Shown here piece after piece: positions 32,562-40,942 of a stretch of DNA of 64,000 bases (the first letter of the stretch is position 1; the number at the start of each line of letters is the position of its first letter). A program made the translations under genes and the position numbers. Under the pieces are notes generated by a model, which was not told where the DNA came from, did no database searches, and saw only the letters and a list, made by a program, of their open reading frames with translations. The stretch spans positions 434,001 through 498,000 of the forward strand of contig CAJGBI010000002.1 of assembly GCA_904424815.1 (NCBI GenBank), written 5' to 3'. This stretch comes from Puniceicoccaceae bacterium Marseille-Q1082. GTDB taxonomy: Bacteria > Verrucomicrobiota > Verrucomicrobiia > Opitutales > Intestinicryptomonadaceae.

Positions 32562-33116
32562 GTGGACATTTGCGGAGCAAAAACCCGAACATTTGAGATC
32601 CCCGCTGCGGAATTGGCGGCGCGGTTCCGCGACGTTGGCAAATTCCTGGCGCTTTGCCGGAAATGCCCGAATTTCGGGAAAATGTGGGCCTGCCCGCCGT
32701 TTCCCGCCGACCCGCCGGTCCTGTCCGAGCCCGGGGCGGTATGCGAGCTCTTTCTGACGGAAATCCCGATGCCCGAGATTCCGCCCGAAGCCGACTGCAA
32801 GGCGGAAACCGAGCGCGCGTACGCCGCGGCGCGGCGGGAGATCGACGCGCGGCTGCTCGGAATCGAAAGGCGGCTGCCGCGCGCCCTCGCGCTCTTCGGA
32901 GGCTCCTGCCGCGGCTGCACGCTGCCCGCCTGCCCGAGGGCGGAAGGGCGCCCCTGCCCCCGCCCGCAATTCGCGCGACCGTCGCTCGAGGCTCTCGGCT
33001 TCGACGTGTCCGCCGCCGCGCGCGAAATTTTCGGGGCGGAGCTCGAATGGGCGTCGGACTCCCGCCCGCCCGCCACAATCCGGATAATGTCGGCGGTGCT
33101 GCGCGCGCCGCTTTAA
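32562..33116 (+). CDS. DUF2284-type metal-binding protein
   Basis: A 184-residue cysteine-rich protein. C32, C35 and C44 lie in the family pattern CxxCxxxGxxWxCPP, and C116, C119, C124 and C132 form a second cluster followed by RPSLEALGFDV, typical of the C-terminal half of DUF2284. The family is a predicted iron-sulfur or metal-binding protein of unknown function, sometimes in corrinoid or methyl-transfer contexts. The start is a GTG at 32562 preceded by GGGG at short distance; no better ATG exists. It is divergent from the tRNA-Thr/tuf block. Confidence 0.72.
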   Translation: MDICGAKTRTFEIPAAELAARFRDVGKFLALCRKCPNFGKMWACPPFPADPPVLSEPGAVCELFLTEIPMPEIPPEADCKAETERAYAAARREIDARLLGIERRLPRALALFGGSCRGCTLPACPRAEGRPCPRPQFARPSLEALGFDVSAAAREIFGAELEWASDSRPPATIRIMSAVLRAPL

Positions 33117-33189
33117 GGTTTGACAGATTTCCCTTTTTCGGATTCCTTCGCTTTCCAAAACGCTCAACGCAAAAACCTCAAATCTGACG

Positions 33190-34725
33190 ATGAAATCCAA
33201 AATATTATCCGCGGCAACCGCCGCCCTGTTCGCAGCCTCCTTCGCAATCCTGGGCTGCTCCGAGGAAAAGACGGAACTTTCAAAATCGGAACTCGCCGAC
33301 AAAATCAAGGGCGGCTGGGCAGGTCAGATAATCGGCTGCACATACGGCGGCCCCACGGAGTGGAAATACCAGCACAGGACAATGCCCGACTCCGAAAAAA
33401 TCAAATGGGACGAAAACCGCCCGATAACCTCGACCATATTCGGCGGCCTCTACGACGACCTCTACCTCGACGTCACATTCATGGACGTGTTCGAGCGTTT
33501 CGGCTTCGACGCCCCGCTCGTCGAATTCCACCGCGCCGTCGGCGAATCCTCCTACAACCTCTGGGCGGCGAACAGGGCGGCGCGCTTCGCGTGGCTCGAC
33601 GGCTTCCAGAGGGGAGAGCCGACCTCGTGGAAAGTCAACCCGACGTACAACGACATAGACTTCCAGATAGAAGCCGACTATGCGGGGCTCATGGCGCCCG
33701 CGATGCCGAATGTAGCGGTGAAATTCGCCGAGGCCGCGGGGAGAGCGATAAACTCCAACGACGGCCTATACTGCGGCGCGTACGTGGCGGCGATGTATTC
33801 GCTCGCGTTCGAGTCGGACGACATGAAGTTCGTAGCGTCGGAGGCACTCAAAGCGCTGCCCGCCGGAAGCCGCATACGCAAGATGATGTCCGACATAATA
33901 GAATGGCACCGCCAAGACCCCTCGGACTGGAAGGCCGCATGGCGGAAATTTGAAGACAAATACGTCAAGAAGCACGACGAAAACTTCGGGAGCTGCCACA
34001 TACACGCGCCGAACAACTGCGCGTACATCCTTCTGGGACTGCTCTACGGGAACGGGGACTTTGAAAAGACCATAGACATCTCGACCCGCTGCGGGCTGGA
34101 CTCCGACTGCAACCCCGCGAGCTCCGGCGGGATACTCGCGACCGCCATGGGATATTCCAAAATCCCCGCGAAATTCAGGAAGCCGCTCGAAGCCTGCGAG
34201 GACAAACTTTTCATGGGAACATCGTACTCTCCCAAAAAGGTCTACGAAACCGGATTAAAGCAGGCGCTCGCCGTATTGAAGGCAAACGGCGCAAAATTCG
34301 ACGGCGAGAAAATCATCGTCCCGCAAAAGCCCATAACGGAAATGCCGCTCGAAGAGGACGCGCCCTCGGCGGACAAAGTCTCGCGCAAGATAGTCTCCGT
34401 AAAATTCGCGGATTCGACGACCTTTGAATTTGAAGGCGTGGGCGTCACGCTCACAACATCGCCGGAATTCAACAAGGCTTTCAAGGATTTCGCCGAAGCC
34501 CAAAAGGAAAAGGGAGCCGCGGGGGAAATCGAGATCAGCCTCGACGGGAAGAAAATCCGCACGGCGAAATTTTTTGCCGACAAGCATTTGAACGAAAGAG
34601 ATTTTCTGTTCTCCGCCCGCGGGCTTCCGAACGGGAAACACAAGCTCGAGTTCAAGCTCGCAAACGCCAAAAAGGGCTTTCCGGAATTTTTCGGATACCT
34701 GAGAATTTACTCCGAGAAAAAATAG
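33190..34725 (+). CDS. secreted lipoprotein of the ADP-ribosylglycohydrolase family
   Basis: A 511-residue protein with a lipoprotein signal peptide (lipobox AILGC, Cys23), so it acts outside the cytoplasm. The core shows ADP-ribosylglycohydrolase motifs: GGWAGQIIGCTYGGPTE (41-57), DD at 89-90, and CGLDSDCNPASSGG (301-314), the metal-binding block. Residues ~390-508 form an extra beta-rich C-terminal domain. Classical members remove ADP-ribose from proteins in the cytoplasm; a periplasmic or surface location suggests a different, perhaps glycosidic, substrate. It is followed by a bidirectional terminator. Family call is firm, substrate unknown. Confidence 0.8.
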   Translation: MKSKILSAATAALFAASFAILGCSEEKTELSKSELADKIKGGWAGQIIGCTYGGPTEWKYQHRTMPDSEKIKWDENRPITSTIFGGLYDDLYLDVTFMDVFERFGFDAPLVEFHRAVGESSYNLWAANRAARFAWLDGFQRGEPTSWKVNPTYNDIDFQIEADYAGLMAPAMPNVAVKFAEAAGRAINSNDGLYCGAYVAAMYSLAFESDDMKFVASEALKALPAGSRIRKMMSDIIEWHRQDPSDWKAAWRKFEDKYVKKHDENFGSCHIHAPNNCAYILLGLLYGNGDFEKTIDISTRCGLDSDCNPASSGGILATAMGYSKIPAKFRKPLEACEDKLFMGTSYSPKKVYETGLKQALAVLKANGAKFDGEKIIVPQKPITEMPLEEDAPSADKVSRKIVSVKFADSTTFEFEGVGVTLTTSPEFNKAFKDFAEAQKEKGAAGEIEISLDGKKIRTAKFFADKHLNERDFLFSARGLPNGKHKLEFKLANAKKGFPEFFGYLRIYSEKK

Positions 34726-34736
34726 GCGCGCAGTGT

Positions 34737-34768
34737 AAAAAACGGGGGCAAAAGCCCCCGTTTTTTTT
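34737..34768. terminator. bidirectional terminator between convergent genes
   Basis: A perfect 9-bp stem AACGGGGGC/GCCCCCGTT with a 4-nt A loop (34741-34762). It has T-runs on the plus side and As (Ts on the minus strand) on the other. It serves the lipoprotein gene from the left and the GH28 gene from the right. Confidence 0.9.
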
Positions 34769-34780
34769 GCGCCCCGAGCG

Positions 34781-36160
34781 TCAAAAAAGGCAGTTTCGGA
34801 ATTCGCAGTTTTCCACGCCGAACGCGTCCACCGCCTCCTTCCACGGGGAATCCGCGCCGGAAGTTTTCAGGCGGCAGCCGTCGAACAAAATGTCTTTCGC
34901 GTACCGCAGCATAATCGCCGCGGGAACGCAGTCGCCGTTTTTCTTCCAATCCTCCAAGTTGCGGACCCGCACGGGATTCTTCGGTATCGCGCCCCCGCCC
35001 GACATCTCGAAGTCGCAATTTCTGAAAGTTATGTCGGATATGTTTTTTTCGAGATGGCCGGCGATTATGCTCGACCTGTCCCCGCCGAACGAACAGTCGG
35101 AAAACGCCACATTCCTTATGGACGCCTTCGCGCCGCTCCTGCCCCAATTAAAGCTGTCCGAAAGCATATTCAGCGGCCTCATCGCCCGTATCAGCGCGTC
35201 GGAAATGCGGACGTCCTCTATTTGTGCTCCGCCCCTGCCGTGGTAGGCGCCGATGAAAGAAATCCCCTGAAAGGTGTTTTTGACAATTATGTTGTCTATC
35301 GAGCACCGGCGTATGCGGCCGCTGCCAACCCCTATCCGGACGCCGTTGCACGTCGACTGGAGAACGCATCCGGAAATCGTCACGTCCTCGCACGGGGCGT
35401 TTGCGTTTTTCAGGCGGGAGGGATTCGCCCGCACGGTTATGCAGTCGTCCTCGGTGGAAATCGAGCATCCGCTCACAACCGCCCGCGAGCACGAGTCTAT
35501 GTCTATGCCGTCGTTGTTGTGCCCGCGCGGATCGTTTTTTATCGACAGTCCGGACGCGAAAACGTCCGAACACCCGTGGAAGAAGCAGGTCCAAAACGGG
35601 GCGTTTGAAAGCCGCACGTTCCGGACGGACACGCCGCGGCACTCGCAGAAGAACAGCATCTGCCCGGGGCGCCACCGCGGATACGCAAATTTCCGCGGAA
35701 ATTTTACGGAAGCGTTTTCCGGCACCTGCATCCAGAAATCGAGGCCGCTTCCGTCTATTTCGCCGCCGCCGAAGACGGAAACGTTTTCGGCCTCGAGCGC
35801 CACAAGCAAATGCGCTCCGGAAGCGTGTTCAGACCTTATCGCCGCGTTCTGCGGGCAGAAGTCGTCGCGGTTGTAGAGATTTTTGTCCACGGAGGCTTTC
35901 AGCTTCGCGCCCGGGAGGATTTCAAGGCCTATATTGTCGCGCAGATAAACCGTGCCCGATAGGAAAACCCCGCCCGAAAGCCTCACTATTCCGCCGCCGT
36001 TTTTCGCCGCGGCGTCTACCGCCGCCTGTATCGCGCGCGTGTCGTCGGACTTTCCGTCGGCCTTCGCTCCGTATCGCCTGGCGCAATAGACGCCGCACTC
36101 CGCACGCGCCGGAAGCGACGCGGCGGAGAGCAGAAGCCCCAAAAACTGCGCCCTTGTCAT
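34781..36160 (-). CDS. secreted GH28-type beta-helix hydrolase (polygalacturonase-like)
   Basis: A 459-residue protein with an N-terminal signal sequence (about 1-20) and the pectin-lyase-like start YGAKADGKSDDTRAIQAAVDAA (30-51). The GH28 acid motifs NNDGIDID (215-222) and EDD (237-239) are present, but the family's GHG histidine motif is replaced by CNGVRIG (271-277). GH28 enzymes hydrolyse galacturonan or rhamnogalacturonan; the altered site may mean a different linkage or lost activity. It starts 5 bp after the last esterase, so it is the final gene of the five-gene operon read from the promoter at 42563-42592. Confidence 0.78.
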   Translation of the reverse strand: MTRAQFLGLLLSAASLPARAECGVYCARRYGAKADGKSDDTRAIQAAVDAAAKNGGGIVRLSGGVFLSGTVYLRDNIGLEILPGAKLKASVDKNLYNRDDFCPQNAAIRSEHASGAHLLVALEAENVSVFGGGEIDGSGLDFWMQVPENASVKFPRKFAYPRWRPGQMLFFCECRGVSVRNVRLSNAPFWTCFFHGCSDVFASGLSIKNDPRGHNNDGIDIDSCSRAVVSGCSISTEDDCITVRANPSRLKNANAPCEDVTISGCVLQSTCNGVRIGVGSGRIRRCSIDNIIVKNTFQGISFIGAYHGRGGAQIEDVRISDALIRAMRPLNMLSDSFNWGRSGAKASIRNVAFSDCSFGGDRSSIIAGHLEKNISDITFRNCDFEMSGGGAIPKNPVRVRNLEDWKKNGDCVPAAIMLRYAKDILFDGCRLKTSGADSPWKEAVDAFGVENCEFRNCLF

Positions 36161-36165
36161 GCGCG

Positions 36166-37764
36166 CTACTTCTCAAATTCAAACGGGAAGGCGGGAAGGT
36201 CGGCGGTGGAATAAAGCCACGCATCGGGCTTGGCCCACGGCTTCCACAGATAGCGGACGCCCTCGGGAACCGACTTCCCGTCGGGGCTCGCAACAAACAC
36301 CGCCCCCCTGCGGATTTCCGGCTTGGCTCCAACCCATTTGCCGCCTATTTTCAGCTCGAACCCGCGCGGCTCTCCCTTTCCGGCGAGCTTCCTGCCGAAC
36401 GAATTGAATTTCACGAGCGCCCCGCCGCCGGAAAATTCCGCGGAGGCGAACTTCGGGGCGAACGCCGCAACCGATTTTTTGCCGTACACCGCGCGTTCGG
36501 CGATTTTCGCGAGCCTCTCGCCGACGAGGGTCTTGTCGCGCGGGTGCACGTCCTTTTCGTCGCCGAGATCTATGGCGTTGGCGATTTTTGAATGCTTCAG
36601 CTTTTCCGCCGCCGCAAGCTGCTGGGCCCTCAGCTCCGCCCACAGCTTTCCGCCGCCGTACGACGGCAGCTGGACGCACAAAAACCACAGCTTTTCGTCG
36701 CCCCATTTTTCGCGCCAGGCGGCGACCATGTTTTCGTACATCGCGCCGAATTCCGCCACCGCCGCGGGGTTGCCCGAGCCGTACCCGCTCTCCTGCTCGC
36801 CCTGGTACCACACCACTCCGCGCGCCGCGAGCCCCGCAAGGGGAGCGGCTTTGGCGTTCCAGTGCTGCACGGGGACCATATTGTTCGAGTACGGGGTAAA
36901 TTCGAGCGGCTTGGAGAGCTTGCTCCAATTTATCGGCGGCTTCGGCTTGCCCTCCTCCTTCGCCTTTTTGCACTCGGCCTCGTATTCGGCAAGGTTCTTC
37001 TTGTAGGCCTCGAGCTTCTTTTTGTAGCCGCCCGCCTTCACGTAGGCCTCGGAGTCTTTCAGATATTTTTCATAATACCCCTTTTGGTAGGGCACGCGGG
37101 AAATGTACTCTTCCGGAGTCCAGCCCGCCATGAGCGTCCCCCCCATCGCCGTCTGGACGAGCCCCACGGGCACCCCCAAGTCTTTCAGCAGCTTTTCGCC
37201 GAAATAGAATCCGACGGCGGACTGGCTGCCCGCGCTTTCGGGAACGGTCTCCTCCCAGCGGGCGCCCGGGCTGAAATCGCCGAGCGGAGCCTTGCTCATC
37301 GCGCCCTGGTTCATTCTGAAATACCGCAGGTTGGGATAGTTCGCTCGGGGGATGGCCACGTGAGCGTCGTCGGTCTTGTCGAGCGTCCACTGCATGTTGC
37401 TCTGCCCGCCCAAAATCCACAGCTCGCCGACTACGACATTTTTTACCGCAAGCGCGGGCTCGCCGTTTTCGTACACTTTTAGCTCGCGCGGGTCGGAGGA
37501 GGCTTTCAGCGGCGAAAGCGTTATCTTCCAACTGCCGTCCTTCCCCGCCTTTGCGGATTTCTTTTGGCCTGCAAACTCGATGGCGACCTCCGCGCCGGGC
37601 TCCGCAGTCCCCCAGAATTTCGCGGGCTTGCCGCGCTGGACAAGCATGTTGTCGGAAAAAATCGACGGCATTTTGACTTCGGCGTCGAGCAGGCACGCGG
37701 CGTAGGCGGCGAGAGCGGCAAAAAACGTTTTAGGGAATCTTGTCATATTCACTTTATTTCTCAT
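36166..37764 (-). CDS. secreted SGNH esterase, sialate O-acetylesterase-like (copy A)
   Basis: A 532-residue exported esterase. The N-terminus is a signal peptide; a beta domain follows (about 30-110), then the SGNH hydrolase core. The catalytic Ser is in GGQSNM (S122), with D405 and H407 in DVHPRDK; RGVVWYQGE is also conserved. The family removes O-acetyl groups from sialic acids or other sugars. The ATG at 37764 overlaps the copy B stop by 4 bp, so translation is coupled; a later in-frame ATG (MTRFPKT) is possible. Of the four copies this is the most diverged from B and C apart from D. Confidence 0.85.
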   Translation of the reverse strand: MRNKVNMTRFPKTFFAALAAYAACLLDAEVKMPSIFSDNMLVQRGKPAKFWGTAEPGAEVAIEFAGQKKSAKAGKDGSWKITLSPLKASSDPRELKVYENGEPALAVKNVVVGELWILGGQSNMQWTLDKTDDAHVAIPRANYPNLRYFRMNQGAMSKAPLGDFSPGARWEETVPESAGSQSAVGFYFGEKLLKDLGVPVGLVQTAMGGTLMAGWTPEEYISRVPYQKGYYEKYLKDSEAYVKAGGYKKKLEAYKKNLAEYEAECKKAKEEGKPKPPINWSKLSKPLEFTPYSNNMVPVQHWNAKAAPLAGLAARGVVWYQGEQESGYGSGNPAAVAEFGAMYENMVAAWREKWGDEKLWFLCVQLPSYGGGKLWAELRAQQLAAAEKLKHSKIANAIDLGDEKDVHPRDKTLVGERLAKIAERAVYGKKSVAAFAPKFASAEFSGGGALVKFNSFGRKLAGKGEPRGFELKIGGKWVGAKPEIRRGAVFVASPDGKSVPEGVRYLWKPWAKPDAWLYSTADLPAFPFEFEK

Positions 37765-39347
37765 TTCTCAAATTTGAACGGGAAGAGAGGCGCGTTTTGG
37801 GAATTGTAAATCCACACGTCGGGCTTTGCCCACGGCTTCCACAGGTAGCGGACGCCCTCGGGAACCGACTTGCCGTCGGGGGAGGCAATCCATACGGAGG
37901 AGCCGCCTTTCAGCTCCGGCTTTGCCGCAACCCACTTGCCGCCGATTTTGAGCTCGAATCCGCGCGGCTCCCCGCGCCCCTCGAGCTTTCCGCCGAAAGA
38001 GTTTATCCCAACGGCGGCCCCGCCGGCTCGGTATTCGGCGGAAACCGCGCGCGGAGTCGGCAAAACCGACTTGTCGCCGTAGACGGAGTTCAGCGCGACT
38101 TTCTCAAGGCGCCTGCCAACGAGGGTTTTGTCGCGCGGGTGGACGTCGTTCTCCGCGCCGGTGTCGATTATGTTGGCGCACGCGGCGGCGCCGATTTCGT
38201 CGGACGCGGAAATTTGTTGCGCGCGCACGCGCGGCCACGCGGGCGCGCCGCCCTTGGAGGGAAGCTGGGCGGCGAGGAAGAAAAGCTTTTCGCAGCCCCA
38301 CCTCTCGCGCCACGCGCGCGCCATGTTGGCGTACATTTCGCCAAAGACGAAAGACGGGGAATATTTCGGATTCTCGCCCCAGCCGTCGGACTCGCCCTGG
38401 TACCACAAAACCCCGCGCGCCGAATAGCCCGCGACGGGGGCTACTTTTGCATTCCAGTGCCATATCGGAATCTCGTTGAACGGCACGTGCGCAAATTTAA
38501 GCGGCACGCTCACGCCGTACTCCCACGCGCTCGGTCGGGGCTTTCCCTCGGCGTCGGCCTTTTTGCACGCCGCCTCGTATTTTGCGCGCCGCCCTTTCAT
38601 CATCTCGACGCGCTTTTCGTAGCCGCCGTTTGCGAGATAGTCCGCGCGCTTCTTATTGTAGTCAACCATCCACCTCTTGTTGAACGGCACGTTGTCGATG
38701 TATTCCGCGGGCGTCCACGCGCGCATTGATGTGCCGCCCTTGCAGACGTTCACAAGCCCCACGGGAACTTTCAAGTCTTTCAAAAGCGCCTCCCCGAAAT
38801 AGAAGCCCACCGCGCTGAACCCGCCGGAATCCTTGGGATTTGAGGCAATCCACCGCGCGCCGGGAATGAAATACTGCTCCTTTTCCTCAATGCGGTTGGA
38901 ATCCATTTTGAAGTAGCGCAGGGCGGGATAGCCCGAGCGCGCGACCGCCTCTTTGGCGTCGTCGGTATTCGCGAGAACCCACTCCATATTGCTCTGCCCG
39001 CCCAAAATCCAGACCTCGCCCACGAGGATGTTTTTCACGGTTTTTGCGGGCTTGCCGTTCTCGGATATCCTCATCTCCCGCGGCTCGGCGGAAGCCTCCA
39101 TCGCGCCGAGAAACAGCGACCACTTGCCGTCTTTCCCCGCCTTCGCGGACCCGCTATTCCCCGCGAACTCAACTTTTACATCAGCCCCGGGTTCCGCCAT
39201 GCCCCAAACTTTTACGGGCTTTTGGCGCTGGAACACCATGCCGTCCGAAAAGATCTCCGGAAGCCTCACCTCGGCGCGGAGAATCCCCGCGCCGAAGGCT
39301 GCGCACGCGGCAAAAAGCAATATTGCGAGCTTTTTCACGCCTGCCAT
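37761..39347 (-). CDS. secreted SGNH esterase, sialate O-acetylesterase-like (copy B)
   Basis: A 528-residue exported esterase with signal peptide (about 1-25), the Ser nucleophile in GGQSNM (S119), RGVLWYQGES, and the Asp-His pair in NDVHPRDK. It shares with copy C a protein stretch (about residues 54-122) that is identical, backed by a 198-bp stretch of identical DNA. It ends in a 4-bp overlap with copy A and starts 15 bp after copy C. Substrate is unknown; acetylated sialic acid or plant or algal polysaccharide are both possible. Confidence 0.85.
   Translation of the reverse strand: MAGVKKLAILLFAACAAFGAGILRAEVRLPEIFSDGMVFQRQKPVKVWGMAEPGADVKVEFAGNSGSAKAGKDGKWSLFLGAMEASAEPREMRISENGKPAKTVKNILVGEVWILGGQSNMEWVLANTDDAKEAVARSGYPALRYFKMDSNRIEEKEQYFIPGARWIASNPKDSGGFSAVGFYFGEALLKDLKVPVGLVNVCKGGTSMRAWTPAEYIDNVPFNKRWMVDYNKKRADYLANGGYEKRVEMMKGRRAKYEAACKKADAEGKPRPSAWEYGVSVPLKFAHVPFNEIPIWHWNAKVAPVAGYSARGVLWYQGESDGWGENPKYSPSFVFGEMYANMARAWRERWGCEKLFFLAAQLPSKGGAPAWPRVRAQQISASDEIGAAACANIIDTGAENDVHPRDKTLVGRRLEKVALNSVYGDKSVLPTPRAVSAEYRAGGAAVGINSFGGKLEGRGEPRGFELKIGGKWVAAKPELKGGSSVWIASPDGKSVPEGVRYLWKPWAKPDVWIYNSQNAPLFPFKFEK
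37914..37993 (-). repeat. near-identical tract shared by esterase copies B and C (3' part)
   Basis: An 80-bp stretch that matches 39513-39592 with two mismatches, encoding the C-terminal GEPRGFELKIGGKWVAAKPE segment of both proteins. Confidence 0.85.
39001..39198 (-). repeat. 198-bp identical tract, esterase copy B member
   Basis: Identical base for base to 40570-40767, whereas most of the two genes differ clearly. It covers the beta domain and runs up to the catalytic Ser motif. Likely a gene-conversion tract. Confidence 0.92.
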
Positions 39348-39362
39348 CCTCCCGATGTTTCG

Positions 39363-40904
39363 CTATTCTTTGCTGAATCCGAACGCCGGCAGGCCGTCGG
39401 AAGTGTAGAGCCACGCGTCGGGCTTTGCCCACGACTTCCACAGATACCGCACGCCCTCGGGCTCGGCCGCCCCGTCGGGGGAGGCGACCCAAACGGAAGA
39501 CCTGCCCCTGATCTCCGGCTTTGCCGCAACCCATTTGCCGCCGATTTTGAGCTCGAACCCGCGCGGCTCCCCGCGCCCCTCGAGCTTTCCGCGGAAGGAG
39601 CCGAACTTCGCGAGCGCCCCGCCCTTTTTAAACTCCGCGCCCGAAAATTCCGGCGACCTGTCCGCGACGTCTTTTGCGCCGTAGACCCTGCGCATCGCTA
39701 TGCGCTCGAGCCTTTCCGAAATGGGGCCCTTGTCGGCGGGGTGGATGTCCTTGTCCTCTCCGGTGTCTGCGGAGGAAGCTATGTACGAGTTCCCAACCGA
39801 GGCGGCAGCCGCCCGCTGAGCTTCGCGCACGGCGCCCCAATCCTTGCCGTACGCATAGGAGGCGAGCTCCACGGAAATCCACGGCATCGATTGGTCTTTC
39901 CACGCATCCCGCCACGAATCGACGAGTATCTTAAACGTCTCCACAAACAGATCGCGGGAATTCCCCGCGTTGCTCTCGCCCTGGTACCAGAGAAATCCGC
40001 GCGCCGAATAGCCCGCGAGCGGCGCGACTTTCCCGTTCCAGTGTATCGCGGGGGTGCGGAGCGCAAAGAAGGGCGTTTCGGGAACGGGCGCAACAGTCTC
40101 GCCCCACGGCATCGACGGGGGACGTTTATTTTCCTTTTTGGCCTTTTCCACCGCCGCCTTGTGCTTTGCCATCTTCTCCCTGTGCGCCTTTGCCGCCTTT
40201 TCATAGCCGCCGTTCTTCCAAGCGGGAAGGCTCTTGAAATACTCCTCCCTGCGGGATTTCAGGTATTCGGACCCGTCCATCGCCCCGAACGGAATCCACG
40301 TCTCCATAGCCGTCCCACCGCGCGCCGTGAACACGAGCCCCACCGGAATCCCCAAGTCGCGCGCGAGCCTTTGCGCGAAGCCGTAGCCGACCATGCTGAA
40401 CTTCCGCAAATCGTCGCCCTCCGCCCTTCGCCAGCCCGACGACGCGGAAGTGTCTGAAAGCGGGGTTTCGGAGAGCACGGGGGAGGAGTTGGCGAAATAC
40501 CTTATGAGCGGATTGCCGTCGGGCTTGAGGTTGCGCCACGAATACTGCATCTCCATATTGCTCTGCCCTCCCAAAATCCAGACCTCGCCCACGAGGATGT
40601 TTTTCACGGTTTTTGCGGGCTTGCCGTTCTCGGATATCCTCATCTCCCGCGGCTCGGCGGAAGCCTCCATCGCGCCGAGAAACAGCGACCACTTGCCGTC
40701 TTTCCCCGCCTTCGCGGACCCGCTATTCCCCGCGAACTCAACTTTTACATCAGCCCCGGGTTCCGCCGTCCCCCAGATTTTTACGGGCTTTTGGCGCTGG
40801 AACACCATGTCGTCCGAAAAGACGCGCGGAAGTTTGATTTCTGCGAAAAGCGCGGACGCCGCGAACGCGGAGAGCGCGAAAAACAGGCATTTTTTTATAT
40901 TCAT
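39363..40904 (-). CDS. secreted SGNH esterase, sialate O-acetylesterase-like (copy C)
   Basis: A 513-residue exported esterase. The ATG at 40904 begins a typical signal peptide (MNIKKCLFFALSAFAASALF); longer in-frame readings upstream enter copy D and are rejected. The nucleophile is S115 in GGQSNM, with RGFLWYQGES and DIHPADK. The middle carries a Lys/Ala/Glu-rich insertion (about residues 230-265). It lies between copies B (15 bp) and D (38 bp). An AAACGTTT motif just upstream could be an operator for internal control. Confidence 0.85.
   Translation of the reverse strand: MNIKKCLFFALSAFAASALFAEIKLPRVFSDDMVFQRQKPVKIWGTAEPGADVKVEFAGNSGSAKAGKDGKWSLFLGAMEASAEPREMRISENGKPAKTVKNILVGEVWILGGQSNMEMQYSWRNLKPDGNPLIRYFANSSPVLSETPLSDTSASSGWRRAEGDDLRKFSMVGYGFAQRLARDLGIPVGLVFTARGGTAMETWIPFGAMDGSEYLKSRREEYFKSLPAWKNGGYEKAAKAHREKMAKHKAAVEKAKKENKRPPSMPWGETVAPVPETPFFALRTPAIHWNGKVAPLAGYSARGFLWYQGESNAGNSRDLFVETFKILVDSWRDAWKDQSMPWISVELASYAYGKDWGAVREAQRAAAASVGNSYIASSADTGEDKDIHPADKGPISERLERIAMRRVYGAKDVADRSPEFSGAEFKKGGALAKFGSFRGKLEGRGEPRGFELKIGGKWVAAKPEIRGRSSVWVASPDGAAEPEGVRYLWKSWAKPDAWLYTSDGLPAFGFSKE
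40570..40767 (-). repeat. 198-bp identical tract, esterase copy C member
   Basis: The partner of 39001-39198. Identity breaks abruptly at both ends, with scattered mismatches outside. Confidence 0.92.
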
Positions 40905-40906
40905 AA

Positions 40907-40918
40907 GCAAACGTTTCG
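40907..40918. promoter_or_regulatory. possible LacI/GalR-type operator before esterase copy C
   Basis: The palindrome AAACGTTT (40909-40916) with G/C-rich flanks lies in the 38-bp gap between copies D and C. The core with a central CG is typical of LacI-family sites. A single short palindrome is weak evidence. Confidence 0.25.
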
Positions 40919-40942
40919 ATTGTTGTAAACGGGCTGCGGAGC

